NCBI RefSeq assembly: GCF_024346395.1
Contig: NZ_JAGQCW010000001.1
Span: 558,001 to 622,000 of the forward strand
Length of the DNA stretch: 64,000 bases
Reading direction: 5' to 3'
Source of the DNA: Cyanobium sp. AMD-g
GTDB lineage: Bacteria > Cyanobacteriota > Cyanobacteriia > PCC-6307 > Cyanobiaceae
Below the pieces are notes generated by a model that worked only from the letters and a program-made list of their open reading frames with translations, was not told the origin of the DNA and did not search any database. Each line of letters begins with the position of its first letter. The stretch's first letter is position 1. This document shows positions 53,874-63,302 of this stretch, in pieces. The translations under genes were made by a program, and so were the position numbers.

Positions 53874-55231
53874 GCCGTGGGCACCAGGCTGGCGTCAGTG
53901 GGCTGTGCCCGGAGAATCCTGAGCTTCGACGTGGCGCTGCCGGTATTGCAGGCGGCAAGGGTGAGGCCGGCCGACAGCACCATGAAGCCAAGGCCGGTGG
54001 GCTGGGAGAGCTGGCCACTCAATACATCGAGAAATGAGCCACCAGCCAAGATCAACGGCAGGAGGTTCCCTTGTGTAGCAGCACGTATGGCCAGCCGAAC
54101 CATCCAAATCGCCAGGGCCACCCGCCAGAAGATGAACGGAATCCCCAGGAGAACGCCCAACTCACCGATGCTCACTTCCCAGCCACCTTCTCCCAGCAGA
54201 AACCCTTGTCCACCGCCAAGCCGCTGGGCACCGACATTGCTGCCCATGCCGATGCCATAGCCCAGGATCGGGATGCGATCGAGCGAGTTCAAGGGACCCG
54301 TGAAGCCAGGCAGCACCCGGTTCTGGATCTGGTAAGCCACGATGCCCGCATCACCTACCTCCTGGCGGTCGACGCCTCCGGCACCCTCCCAGCGGGCCTG
54401 AAAGGCCGCTGAGGTGTCCTGGAAGGCGGGAATGGTGGTGGCCAAACCGAAGGCGATCACCAGAGCTGCAACCCCCGACAGCACAGGCAGAAGCCGGGCC
54501 CGCGAGAAGCTCAGCGCAGCGATCAGCCCAATCAGCACCAATAGATAGCCAGCCAAAAGGGAGCGGCTGATCGACACAGGCAACGCCACCACCAGGGCGA
54601 TGCCGGCCGCCATGCTCAACAGGCGGCCGCGCTGGCGCACACGGGTGCCGTAGAGCACGATGAACAGCGATGCTGCGGCAAGGCCGTAGAAGGAACTGAC
54701 GCCATTGATGAAGGTGAACGTGCCCGGGGGCCGGGAGCGGCCCAACGCCCCTTCAAAGGCGGCCGTGCCGAAGCCGCCGGGCCCCACATTGAGGAAGTGG
54801 CTGTCCGGCAGGCCAGATTGGGTGGCGAGAAGCACGGTCATCGGGATGCTCAGCCAAAGCATCACCCAGGCGAAGCGGATCACATCACGGCGATCAAACA
54901 CGGCCGCAAACACGAAGATCAGCGGCAGTTGCAGCAGCATCACCCGGCTGCCATAGAGGGCCGTGAACAGATCCCCGTGGCCCACAGCCACCGCCAGCGC
55001 GAAAGACAGCGGGCCGATCAGCAGCAGGGGCAACAACCAGATCTGCCAGCGGCGCTGGCGCAGGAGCGGCCAGCCCCACCACACGGCCAGCAAGGCCACC
55101 GGATCGCGCACCAGCAGCAAAGGGGTAGATAGAGAGGGGAGGAACCATTTGCGCAGGGCCCCCTCAAAAATCAGCAGCCAGAAGTAGAGCCAAAGCAGCT
55201 GCCGGAGCTGCTTACGGCGGGTGGGGGTCAT
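53870..55231 (-). CDS. Wzy/O-antigen-ligase-like polymerase
   Basis: A 453-residue membrane protein with about ten to twelve helices, beginning LLWLYFWLLIFEGALRKWFL (about 10-29). The large periplasmic loop contains VLPGFTGPLNSLDRIPILGYGIG-like sequence (residues about 310-332), a pattern shared by O-antigen ligase-type polymerases, followed by more helices (VSIGELGVLLGIPFIFWRVA). It probably polymerises lipid-linked repeat units in the periplasm. It overlaps its upstream and downstream neighbours by four bases each. Confidence 0.85.
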   Translation of the reverse strand: MTPTRRKQLRQLLWLYFWLLIFEGALRKWFLPSLSTPLLLVRDPVALLAVWWGWPLLRQRRWQIWLLPLLLIGPLSFALAVAVGHGDLFTALYGSRVMLLQLPLIFVFAAVFDRRDVIRFAWVMLWLSIPMTVLLATQSGLPDSHFLNVGPGGFGTAAFEGALGRSRPPGTFTFINGVSSFYGLAAASLFIVLYGTRVRQRGRLLSMAAGIALVVALPVSISRSLLAGYLLVLIGLIAALSFSRARLLPVLSGVAALVIAFGLATTIPAFQDTSAAFQARWEGAGGVDRQEVGDAGIVAYQIQNRVLPGFTGPLNSLDRIPILGYGIGMGSNVGAQRLGGGQGFLLGEGGWEVSIGELGVLLGIPFIFWRVALAIWMVRLAIRAATQGNLLPLILAGGSFLDVLSGQLSQPTGLGFMVLSAGLTLAACNTGSATSKLRILRAQPTDASLVPTA

Positions 55232-56484
55232 GCCGGGGGGGGGGGTGAAGCGAGAGCCTGGCCCACAACGGCTACCAGCCCCTGTTCGTAGCCGGCCCAG
55301 CTCAGCTCAGCGGCCCTTCGCAGACAGGCATGGCGCATGGAGGTCAGCTGGTCGCGGTTGTCGACTAGCTGCTGCAGCCGTTCGGCGATCGCATGGCTGC
55401 TGCGGATGGGCACAATGAAGCCCTCCACACCGTTGCGCAGCGTCGACGTGCCACCGGAATTGGCTGTGGTGATCACGGGCAGAGCCTGGGCCAGGGCTTC
55501 ACTGATCACCAGGGCGTAGCCCTCAAACAGCGAGGGCAGCAACAACACATCGTGCTGTCGCATCTGCTCCAGGATCTGGGGATGGGGCAGGGTGGCGATC
55601 CAGTGGTGGTGTTCAAGGGCGGCAAGCAGGGGTTTGCACTGCAGGGAGGTAGGCTGACCAATCAGGGTGAGGCTGACCTGGCTGCCAAGCGCCGCAATGG
55701 CATCGAGCGCATAGGAAAGGCCTTTGCGTTGCCCTAGGGAACCCACATAGAGCACCCGTAGGGGGGCTGAAACATCGGCGCGCTCAGGGGGCGGCTCAGC
55801 CAATGCTGGAGGGGAGCCAAACGGCACCACGGAAATCAAGGCCTTGGAAATGTTGGCGCTGATGAGGGTGGAGCGCACAAACTCGCTGGGAACAATGACC
55901 AAATCGGCCAGTGCGAGCTCCTGATCCTTACGCTCCAGCTTGGCGGGGCTGTCCTGCAAGCCGGTGAGCGTACAGGCCCACTCCGGCCGTAGTTCGCTCT
56001 CCTCCCTATAGATGTGCCGGGCAGAACGCCAGTGGCCAATCGGTAAGTCATAAAGACGGGTCAGGCCCAAGTGAGCGGCCTGCTGGAAACTCTCCAGAGC
56101 GGCGTCTTCATAGAGGTAAACGCCACGAAGCCCTGATGCCTTGGGAAGGCGGCGGGCGACATGTTGATCGAAACTGCGGTACACCGCATCCACGCTCAGG
56201 GGGCCATGCTCATGGCGCGAAAGCAGTGGGAGCTTTGGCGTGCCAAGACGGGCCAGCTCACGCCATGGGTGGCTGCGCTGAAGATCGAGTGGTACGCCTG
56301 GGAACACTCGCCTGGCCATCTGGGAAGCGAGGGAGGGCGGCAGCAAGTGCGCCAAACGAGCCTGGGGATTCCAGCAGATGCAGCTGTGAAGCTCCTGGAG
56401 CCAACCCTGATGGTGGAAAGCTCTTGCAGCGGCACGGGAGAATGAGTTGCCACTGGGGTGACCGAGCAGGATCATGGTATGCAC
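55228..56484 (-). CDS. Family 4 glycosyltransferase
   Basis: A 418-residue GT-B protein. MILLGHPSGNSFSRAAARAF opens it; the donor half has LRVLYVGSLGQRKGLSYALD and LLLPSLFEGYALVISEALAQ (E-x7-E), then ITTANSGGTSTLRNGVEGFI. The last residues (ASPPPPA) are encoded by a run of eleven C just before the stop, which overlaps the polymerase ATG. Probably adds a residue to the repeat unit. Confidence 0.91.
   Translation of the reverse strand: MHTMILLGHPSGNSFSRAAARAFHHQGWLQELHSCICWNPQARLAHLLPPSLASQMARRVFPGVPLDLQRSHPWRELARLGTPKLPLLSRHEHGPLSVDAVYRSFDQHVARRLPKASGLRGVYLYEDAALESFQQAAHLGLTRLYDLPIGHWRSARHIYREESELRPEWACTLTGLQDSPAKLERKDQELALADLVIVPSEFVRSTLISANISKALISVVPFGSPPALAEPPPERADVSAPLRVLYVGSLGQRKGLSYALDAIAALGSQVSLTLIGQPTSLQCKPLLAALEHHHWIATLPHPQILEQMRQHDVLLLPSLFEGYALVISEALAQALPVITTANSGGTSTLRNGVEGFIVPIRSSHAIAERLQQLVDNRDQLTSMRHACLRRAAELSWAGYEQGLVAVVGQALASPPPPA
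55235..55245. repeat. Homopolymer tract G11
   Basis: Eleven consecutive G on the plus strand (C on the coding strand) at the very end of the glycosyltransferase gene and four bases before the polymerase start codon. Such tracts slip easily during replication. Confidence 0.9.
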
Positions 56485-57162
56485 CTACACCACATAGCCC
56501 TGGCTTCGACTGAAATAGGCAGAATCTGGATCAATTGATTTGCAGCGCCTGGCGGGCTGGCCTGCGTACAGACACCAGCTCTCAGCGAGGGGCTTGTTCA
56601 ACAACGAAAGGGCCCCAAGCACACAGTGGTTGGGTAGCACGCTGCCGCCGAGGATCACGCAGTTGCTGCCCACGAAACAATAAGCGCCAATGGTGATCGG
56701 CTCACTGTGCTGTCGATTGTGCTGCAAGTCGATCGCGTGAGTGAGCAGCTGGGACCGATAGCCAGCGATGGTGGTGAAAGGGCCGACAGTGACGCAGTTG
56801 GTGCAATCAATGTGGTGATCCTTTGTGATAGCGGCATGGGCACCGAGGTGCAGTTCGGCACACCGATCGGGCTGGTGGGAGAAGTGGGGCGAACTGGTGC
56901 CTGTGGGGAAGCCGGTGATCCAGTTGCCACGGCCAATCCGTGCCATCTCACCCATGACGAGCCGGTCGAGGTTGACAGCCACCGTGAGCGCATCAATGCG
57001 GGCGCCAGCGGCCATGGACAACTGGCGGGGGTAGACCCAGGCCAGGCCGATGTGGGCACTGGGATGAAGCTCGTAGCTGAACAAGGCTTGCAGCAAGGGG
57101 CGCTTGAGACGCCAGGGTAGGGGAAGCAGCCCCAGCCGCAGAAGGGTGCGGGGCCATCTCAT
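56485..57162 (-). CDS. Hexapeptide-repeat acyltransferase
   Basis: A 225-residue protein. The basic N-terminal 30 residues lead into left-handed beta-helix repeats: IGLAWVYPRQLSMAAGARID, IGRGNWITGF, LHLGAHAAITKDHHIDCTNC and ITIGAYCFVGSNCVILGGSV, ending LLNKPLAESWCLYAGQPARR. The layout fits sugar O-acetyltransferases of capsule clusters. His in KDHHID is a candidate catalytic residue. It sits between two glycosyltransferase genes, overlapping the one at 57159. Confidence 0.85.
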   Translation of the reverse strand: MRWPRTLLRLGLLPLPWRLKRPLLQALFSYELHPSAHIGLAWVYPRQLSMAAGARIDALTVAVNLDRLVMGEMARIGRGNWITGFPTGTSSPHFSHQPDRCAELHLGAHAAITKDHHIDCTNCVTVGPFTTIAGYRSQLLTHAIDLQHNRQHSEPITIGAYCFVGSNCVILGGSVLPNHCVLGALSLLNKPLAESWCLYAGQPARRCKSIDPDSAYFSRSQGYVV

Positions 57163-58280
57163 TGCTGCAAGGCAAAGGCAGACGTGGCCTGGCTAAAGCC
57201 ATCAAAGGTGAAGCGAGCGACATTGGCAAATCCAAGCTGGATGAGCTCTGCGCGCTGACTGGGGTTCTCAAGGGCAATCACATGCTCAGCAAAAAGGGCC
57301 ACATCGTAGGGATCGGCATAGAGGGCGCCATCGCCAGCTACCTCAGGAATGGAGGTGGTGGTGCTGGCGATGACCGGGCAGCCACAGGCCTGGGCTTCGA
57401 TCAAGGGCCAGCCGAATCCTTCGGCAAGGGAGGGGAACAACAGTGCGTGGGCCTGGCAGTAGAGAACATTCAAAAGGGCCTGGCTGGGGGCCACGATCGA
57501 AAGCAGGCGAGACCCGTAAGGGTGGCTGTCGCGAAAGGCCTGCTCAACAGCGCTGAGCCGTTCACCTGCGAACACGAGATGAAAAGAGGTGCTCGCGGCT
57601 ATACGCGAAAACAACTTGAGGGCAAGGGAGCGGTTCTTGCGTGGAAGAGCAGAACCAACCATCAGCAAGAAGGGAAAGGAAGGAAGCTTGGCTTTCTCCC
57701 GCGTAGCGAGAAGAAGACCATCTGCGCCTGGCAAGAATGGAGCATTCAAGGGAAGATGAATCACAGCATGGCGCTGCCCAGCGGGACAACCAATGAGGCG
57801 TAGGTAGTCGTCAGATGTGGCCTTAGAAATAAAGGCAACGGCTCCGGCGCGCCGGAGCCCGGCCATGATCAAACGCTGGAGCCACAATCCAATGACAGAG
57901 GGCTCACAAGCAGCACTTGGATCACCCATGGCGCCGCGCACAGCCAGTAAGTCATGACAATTTACAATGGTAGTGCTACGTGGCAAGCAGAAGGAATAGA
58001 AGGCATTACTATGATCTGCAATATGTACTAAGTCGAAACGACGGCGCCGTAGCCAAAGCCAGAGTGGAAAAAGAAACAGTTTGTCAACATAGGCGATATA
58101 CTTTTTCGCAACTAACGGCAGATAAGGAAGTCGAGCAAGCACTACAGGAGGACATGCAAGCTTGACTGATTGACCGTTACGGTCGTAAACGCGAACCAAA
58201 AGCCTTGCAACACGCAGCATGCTCTGCTGATGGTCTGCCGGATAGTTTCCAATCACCAAGATGCTATGATTAATCATCAC
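57159..58280 (-). CDS. Family 4 glycosyltransferase
   Basis: A 373-residue GT-B protein. ILVIGNYPADHQQSMLRVAR starts the acceptor half; FDLVHIADHSNAFYSFCLPR and TIVNCHDLLAVRG follow; the donor half has FLLMVGSALPRKNRSLALKL and LLFPSLAEGFGWPLIEAQAC with the E-x7-E motif, then STTTSIPEVAGDGALYADP. It overlaps the acyltransferase gene by four bases. Lower GC than genes at 45-55 kb. Confidence 0.92.
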   Translation of the reverse strand: MMINHSILVIGNYPADHQQSMLRVARLLVRVYDRNGQSVKLACPPVVLARLPYLPLVAKKYIAYVDKLFLFPLWLWLRRRRFDLVHIADHSNAFYSFCLPRSTTIVNCHDLLAVRGAMGDPSAACEPSVIGLWLQRLIMAGLRRAGAVAFISKATSDDYLRLIGCPAGQRHAVIHLPLNAPFLPGADGLLLATREKAKLPSFPFLLMVGSALPRKNRSLALKLFSRIAASTSFHLVFAGERLSAVEQAFRDSHPYGSRLLSIVAPSQALLNVLYCQAHALLFPSLAEGFGWPLIEAQACGCPVIASTTTSIPEVAGDGALYADPYDVALFAEHVIALENPSQRAELIQLGFANVARFTFDGFSQATSAFALQQ

Positions 58281-58417
58281 GCGCTAACAAATAAGAGTCG
58301 ATGATAAATAAGCAAGAAGAATGGGTACGAGAAAACCCAGAAAGAAGAAAGGAGATCACTGCGTAGAAGGTCTGTGTCAGGAACAACAGCTAAAGATTGA
58401 CAGACTGTCAGGAAACG

Positions 58418-58980
58418 TTATTTGTCAGCCGACAAATCCTGATTGATCTGCAAAATGCTGGGCAACCAATAAAGAGTCTCGCACGAAGAACCAGTAATAG
58501 AAGCCCAGGGATTCGACTGATCCAGAATGGGATCCAACTTGATCTTGCCCTCAGCATCAGATCCTACGACAATATTGACTGCTTTGGTAGTGGACAATCC
58601 ATGTCTCATCAGGTTGTCCTCTAAGACAAGAAAGGTGAGGGGATGAGCCACATTGGCGATCACAGTACCCATGTTTCAACCCGCCGTAAAGCCAACAGGC
58701 TCAGAATTCCAATATTCTCACCGACATCCACCACAGTATCCCCAGGCCACAATATCGAGGCAAGGAACAACTCACCATCGAGAATTGAGACAGGATCTGC
58801 CCAAAGATTTCTTGGAAAACCAGCGGAGCGCAGTTGAAGGAGCGAACCGTGACGTCTATAGCGAACTAACGAGCAGAAGCCAGCTTTGGCCAGTGCAAAT
58901 GCCATCATCGAACGGCTGGGGTGAGTTTGCTGAAGGTGGTGCCTCCAATTAAAAGCAACTTTGTCGATGAGCGTCTTCAT
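58418..58980 (-). pseudogene. FkbM-family methyltransferase, frameshifted and truncated
   Basis: From ATG 58980 the frame gives about 100 residues including LASILWPGDTVVDVGENIGI then LSLLALRR, the SAM-binding start of FkbM enzymes. It runs out at about 58660, and the homology resumes one base off at 58672 with GTVIANVAHPLTFLVLEDNL and TKAVNIVVGSDAEGKI. The second frame stops at 58418, before the usual FkbM core with the KIDVEG motif. A frameshift plus a missing C-terminal third make it inactive. It follows the interrupted GT2 gene by five bases. Confidence 0.78.
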
Positions 58981-58985
58981 GGAAA

Positions 58986-60044
58986 TCAATCAAAGATCGA
59001 ATTGCCCAAAAAGGCCGATGGAAGACGATGAATGTTGATGCCAGCACGGCGAGCTGCGCGCCTCTGCTGAAAAACCCTTAGAGCGATCCAGGCGACACGA
59101 GGCCATTCGTGCCACCGAATAGCAGATAGGCCTGCCAAAGCTGCCCATTGATCCCAAGAGGGATGCTGGCGAAACCTCATGCTGCGAAAAAGCCAGTTGG
59201 CAAAAAGTACAATGCGAAAGCTGTTATAACAACGCAGCCCAAGTTCCCCGGAATGAGCAGCTAAGGCGAAACAAGATAGCAAAATGAGAGGTGGGTCCAC
59301 ATTCCGCCAAGCCCAACTAACCGGGGACTGCGACAGAGAAGATTCATGAAAACGGTAGCTGTGAAGACTCTCACCGCTATAATAAAAACGCTGCCCATGA
59401 ACAGCCAAAAGAAGCCAGTAGAACCAATCCTGGCAATAACGCCAGTTGATATTGAATCGGGTAAGGATAGGGAGTGTGGACCGGCAGCGCGCCATGATAG
59501 ACGGGGTGTTAATGATGTTTCCTGCCAGGAAAAGACCAAGCAAGCGATCGGGTTCGATCACCTACTCCTCAAGTGGCTTCAAAAGATCAAAAGTCTTTTG
59601 ACACTCATCAACCCATATTTCCTCACCATGACTATCGATTTGCCTCCCCTTGCCAAACACCAAAGACACTTCAGGATGGCGGTCAAGCACTACAAGCCTC
59701 TGTTCGATGAACTGAGGGGAGAGCAGATCATCTGCACCTGGATAACACCAGAAGTCACCCCGCGCTTCCTCCATCAAGAATCGGAATGCCTGACTAACTC
59801 CACGATTGGGAGACCACCGAAAAGTACGAATACGTGAGTCTGCCAAAACCTCTTGCACGTCTGGATGATCAAGATCTCCAGATCCGTCGTCTAAGATCAG
59901 AAGCTCCCATCTCTGATAGGATTGGCACAGCATAGACTCTACCAATAGGGAGAGATACGATCCAGCTTGGTAGCTCGGCACCAAAACGGAGACGAGGGGG
60001 TGACGCGGAAGCGCATTTGGCTGAGAACTTAAGACAGTAGTCAT
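58986..60044 (-). pseudogene. Family 2 glycosyltransferase interrupted by an in-frame TAG
   Basis: From ATG 60044, HPLVSVLVPSYQAGSYLSLL, WELLILDDGSGD and FWCYPGADDLLSPQFIEQRL form a standard GT2 domain. TAG at 59562-59564 follows KPLEE, and the same frame continues for 190 more residues: VIEPDRLLGLFLAGNIINTP, INWRYCQDWFYWLLLA and further. The acceptor half of GT2 enzymes (GN.I..PS.M..R and D-W/Y-x-L) is thus beyond the stop. One single-base change restores a 352-residue enzyme, so it is a fresh pseudogene, a read-through gene or a sequencing error. Confidence 0.82.
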
Positions 60045-60087
60045 CAGCTCACGCTAACCAACTGATGCATAGTGAAGTGTCGTCTGA

Positions 60088-60960
60088 TCATGGTCGCGAA
60101 AAGGTTCGAAGTATCGTGTTCTGAAGTTTGCGCTGGCACTGGTTGAGGGCCAGTTCAGCTGCCGTCAATGGCTTGAGAGGTACAAAACGGAGCTTTGTTG
60201 ATTGTGCAGACCCATTCCGCACAGGCTGAACGAGTAGTGATTTCCATTGGGAGCGATAGGACGAGAGGAAATGGGCACCCAATGTCTGATCAGTCACTTG
60301 GGCCGAAGGATAGAGGTTGGTCACTTGAGAAGGGTCAACCGCATGGCCAAAAGCGCGCAGAGCGAGAGCCGCCCAGCAGGTGGGTTCAGTCCAGGCAGGT
60401 ATCACTCGCCAATCCATCTGGCCTAAAAACCAATCCACAAAGGCGAGATCAAACACCTGTGGATCGCAAAGGGTCAACCCTGTGTTGATGCCAGAAGCAA
60501 CCTTCAAGCCACGCCGATCCATCAGATGCCACGGACGGATCGAATAGGCATGCCAAACCGTATCGCGGAGGAAAACACAACGCCCAGCCGTGGCCTCCTC
60601 TACGAAAAGGCCTTCAAAGGGGCGAAGGAAACTGATGTCAGAATCAAGGTAAAAACACAAACCCGGCTCAGCCAATACCACATCAAGCAGCTTGAGACCC
60701 CATACCGATGCTTCACGAAAAGCCCGAGCATTGGCATACGGCCTCAGCTTTTCTGCCATGGTGGCATCTGCCTGCTGACGATCCAGAATACGAGATCCGG
60801 GCAACTCAGCTGCCAGGGAATAACGATCATGATCGGTCAACGATCCATCATCATGGATCACTAGCTCAAAAGGGTCGACCGACAATCTCTGTGCAGATCC
60901 AAGACAAAGAATGGCTAAAGAGACATCACGGTGACATAAAAGAGTGCGAAGAGTAACCAT
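60088..60960 (-). CDS. GT-A-fold glycosyltransferase-like protein
   Basis: A 290-residue protein. FELVIHDDGSLTDHD and CFYLDSDISFLRPFEGLF (DxD in DSDI) mark a nucleotide-diphospho-sugar transferase fold; SGINTGLTLCDPQVFDLAFV supports it, resembling GT8/GT32-type enzymes. The start shares one base with the upstream stop (TAATG). It probably adds a sugar to the polysaccharide; donor unknown. Confidence 0.82.
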   Translation of the reverse strand: MVTLRTLLCHRDVSLAILCLGSAQRLSVDPFELVIHDDGSLTDHDRYSLAAELPGSRILDRQQADATMAEKLRPYANARAFREASVWGLKLLDVVLAEPGLCFYLDSDISFLRPFEGLFVEEATAGRCVFLRDTVWHAYSIRPWHLMDRRGLKVASGINTGLTLCDPQVFDLAFVDWFLGQMDWRVIPAWTEPTCWAALALRAFGHAVDPSQVTNLYPSAQVTDQTLGAHFLSSYRSQWKSLLVQPVRNGSAQSTKLRFVPLKPLTAAELALNQCQRKLQNTILRTFSRP

Positions 60961-62054
60961 TATGTAGCACAGGACCCATAGCCATAAAGGGTGGTCATGA
61001 AGCGATGCCCGATAAGCCCGATCCTTGGTTGGGGTTCACGGCGAGGCGGTAAGATCTCATAAGAATCCAGTCTCTTGTCTCCAAACAACCAATAATCCGG
61101 AGCAAGATCCTGATTGGATAGCGAGACTCCCCTCACTGGAGCCCCTGCATCGATCACAATCACCGGCACCCCATGTTCCACAAATGAAACTGCAGAGCTA
61201 CTTTTTTCGATCACGATGAAAGGCGTTGTTGATAATGCACAGTCTGAATATCGCATCCATGATGAGAGTGCAGCTGGCTCCATCATCCCCTGAACAAGAA
61301 AGTGTGGTGCATCATCGTGTGGGAAGTGGTGAGCCAACGTCTTAAACGTGCTAACAGCACTAGGGCAATGGCCAAGACTGACCATCAACAACCGTTTAGC
61401 TTGAAAACGGAACTTGCTGTGCAGCCTACGTACAGCAGCAAGCAGGTTGGTACTGGGATGAATTCGTCCGAAGAACGCAGCTACAACCCAATCAGAACGA
61501 GACATGTCACGAGTGAAAGTCGTAATGAGTTCCGAATATGGGTCGGAGGTCTCAGGTTGAATGGGAATATTACCAAAAAGAGGTAGCCGAGTACTGGGGA
61601 TGCCGGATTGAAAAAGCATCGAGCAATACAAGGGGTTCGTAGAATTCACAAGGTTTGGTTGCAGCTCTCGCATCGCCCTTTTGATTCCCTCCCGCTGCAG
61701 AAGTCCAACAGCCCTCTCACGCAGTGATGCGCCGACATGGGCACCAATCCAAGGTTCATGGAACATGATATGGGTACCCAGATGCCCTCGAAGCTTCCTC
61801 CATGGAAGCGTGCTAGATCTGACAAGTCCCCGGTTCGCATAGGCGTAAGGAACAAACTGTAAACTCACCCAGTCGGGATTGTTTTGCTGAACACGCTCAG
61901 CGAGGGATGCACGCAAGGAACTATCAGGGGCTCCCAAGGATTGAACGGAAGCCTCAATACCCTGTGTGCGGAGATAGGAGCAAAGGGTGAGGGTATAGTC
62001 TCCAACGCCGCTGGCAGCAGGCTGATCAGAATCAGAAACAAAAACGATCTTCAC
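60960..62054 (-). CDS. GT-B-fold glycosyltransferase
   Basis: A 364-residue protein. KIVFVSDSDQPAASGVGDYT is the N-terminal Rossmann start with the GVGDYT acceptor loop; VVAAFFGRIHPSTNLLAAVR starts the donor half, and MRYSDCALSTTPFIVIEKSS with VSFVEHGVPVIVIDAG fits the donor-binding region. It lacks a clean E-x7-E motif (IEKSSSAVSF replaces it), so it belongs to a divergent branch or has altered activity. Confidence 0.8.
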   Translation of the reverse strand: MKIVFVSDSDQPAASGVGDYTLTLCSYLRTQGIEASVQSLGAPDSSLRASLAERVQQNNPDWVSLQFVPYAYANRGLVRSSTLPWRKLRGHLGTHIMFHEPWIGAHVGASLRERAVGLLQREGIKRAMRELQPNLVNSTNPLYCSMLFQSGIPSTRLPLFGNIPIQPETSDPYSELITTFTRDMSRSDWVVAAFFGRIHPSTNLLAAVRRLHSKFRFQAKRLLMVSLGHCPSAVSTFKTLAHHFPHDDAPHFLVQGMMEPAALSSWMRYSDCALSTTPFIVIEKSSSAVSFVEHGVPVIVIDAGAPVRGVSLSNQDLAPDYWLFGDKRLDSYEILPPRREPQPRIGLIGHRFMTTLYGYGSCAT

Positions 62055-62144
62055 TGGATAGGCGGAAGTTGAATCGCTCTCAAAGAAGCCAGTCTGCTCC
62101 GAAGCAGAGGGGAGAAATAGGGGCCATAGGCAACGTGGTGAGGA

Positions 62145-63221
62145 TCACTTATTAACTGCAGGGAGCATGGACTGATAGGTGTCTGCGTAAAAGTCAGGAG
62201 TAACAAGCTCTTGACGAAGGCTTGCATGGGCGGCTCGTGCCAAAGCCATGTAGGACTGATCATCCATGGCAGCCGCCTGTTGAAGTAATGCACGTAGCTC
62301 AAAAACATCACCAGGCTGGCAACATAGGGAATACTGCCCTGCTGCCTCAGGTACGCCCCCATCTAGTGTAATCAGGCAAGGAATTCCGAGGTGACGGGCC
62401 TCTAGTGCCACCAGACCAAAGTCCTCGGATGTATTAGGGGGTATCACAACAAAACGGCTCCTGCGAATGAATTCAGCCTTATCCACTTCACTCACAAACC
62501 CAGGCGTATTCACCAGGTGAGACAGACCCAACTCCCGTAAGCGAGCAACGATTCGCGAACGCAATGGGCCATCGCCAAGCAGCTTCAAAGGCCAACGCTC
62601 ACGGTTAAAGTCAGCAAGAGCATAGGCCTCAATTAGAGTGTCTAGTCCCTTGTTCTCAATCCAGCGAGCAATGAAAACGAAACCAGTCCTCTCTTCTACC
62701 GGCAAAGGCTTGAGAGATGAGAGTTGACAAACAGGGAACACCACATGGCTATTCGGCCAAGGAATCCTGGCACATTCCCAGCTGCGGCGAACGAAATCAG
62801 ATATGTAGAAACGGCGGGTAGCAAGATGCAAGCAAAGCTTCCACAGCTTTGCATGCAGACCTCGACTGTGCTTCGTATGATTAATGATATTGGTTAACAA
62901 TGGCTTTCTAGCAAAGCAGGCCATCGCTGTGACATCTGGACAGGGATTCTGGAGATGCACAAGGTCAGCACGACAGACCGCTCGCCACAATGCAATACTG
63001 GCACGATTGCAGAATGAGATGGTGAGCCTTGATTCAGCAACTTTCCTATTCAAATCGTCACTTAAGAAGAAGAGACGAGTCTTCTTGAAGACAATTTCAA
63101 TACTAAACCCAGGAAGGGCAGCAACTCCCGCAGCCACCGTCATGACGAAACTCTCAAGCCCACCATACTGACCCATGCAAGGGCTTATCAAAACAATATG
63201 GTGAGATTGAGACCTAGACAT
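62145..63221 (-). CDS. Family 4 glycosyltransferase
   Basis: A 358-residue protein from ATG 63221; in-frame ATGs at 63233 and 63260 are alternatives, but the first beta strand (HHIVLISPCMGQYGGLESFV) begins right after 63221. The donor half has GFVFIARWIENKGLDTLIEA and VVIPPNTSEDFGLVALEARH (E-x7-E), then LITLDGGVPEAAGQYSLC. A 90-base gap separates it from the next gene. A sugar transferase of the same locus. Confidence 0.9.
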   Translation of the reverse strand: MSRSQSHHIVLISPCMGQYGGLESFVMTVAAGVAALPGFSIEIVFKKTRLFFLSDDLNRKVAESRLTISFCNRASIALWRAVCRADLVHLQNPCPDVTAMACFARKPLLTNIINHTKHSRGLHAKLWKLCLHLATRRFYISDFVRRSWECARIPWPNSHVVFPVCQLSSLKPLPVEERTGFVFIARWIENKGLDTLIEAYALADFNRERWPLKLLGDGPLRSRIVARLRELGLSHLVNTPGFVSEVDKAEFIRRSRFVVIPPNTSEDFGLVALEARHLGIPCLITLDGGVPEAAGQYSLCCQPGDVFELRALLQQAAAMDDQSYMALARAAHASLRQELVTPDFYADTYQSMLPAVNK

Positions 63222-63302
63222 GAAGGCATCCATTAGAAGACCGAAAACAACGATCCTCATCTATCGAGAAGTGTTGTCGTCACAGCAAGTCATTAGCGGT
63301 GG

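Noticed and set aside
55228-57162. Clustered short repeats considered as a CRISPR array anywhere in the window
   Set aside because: No regularly spaced direct repeats of 24-40 bases with unique spacers were found, and no cas-like gene is present.
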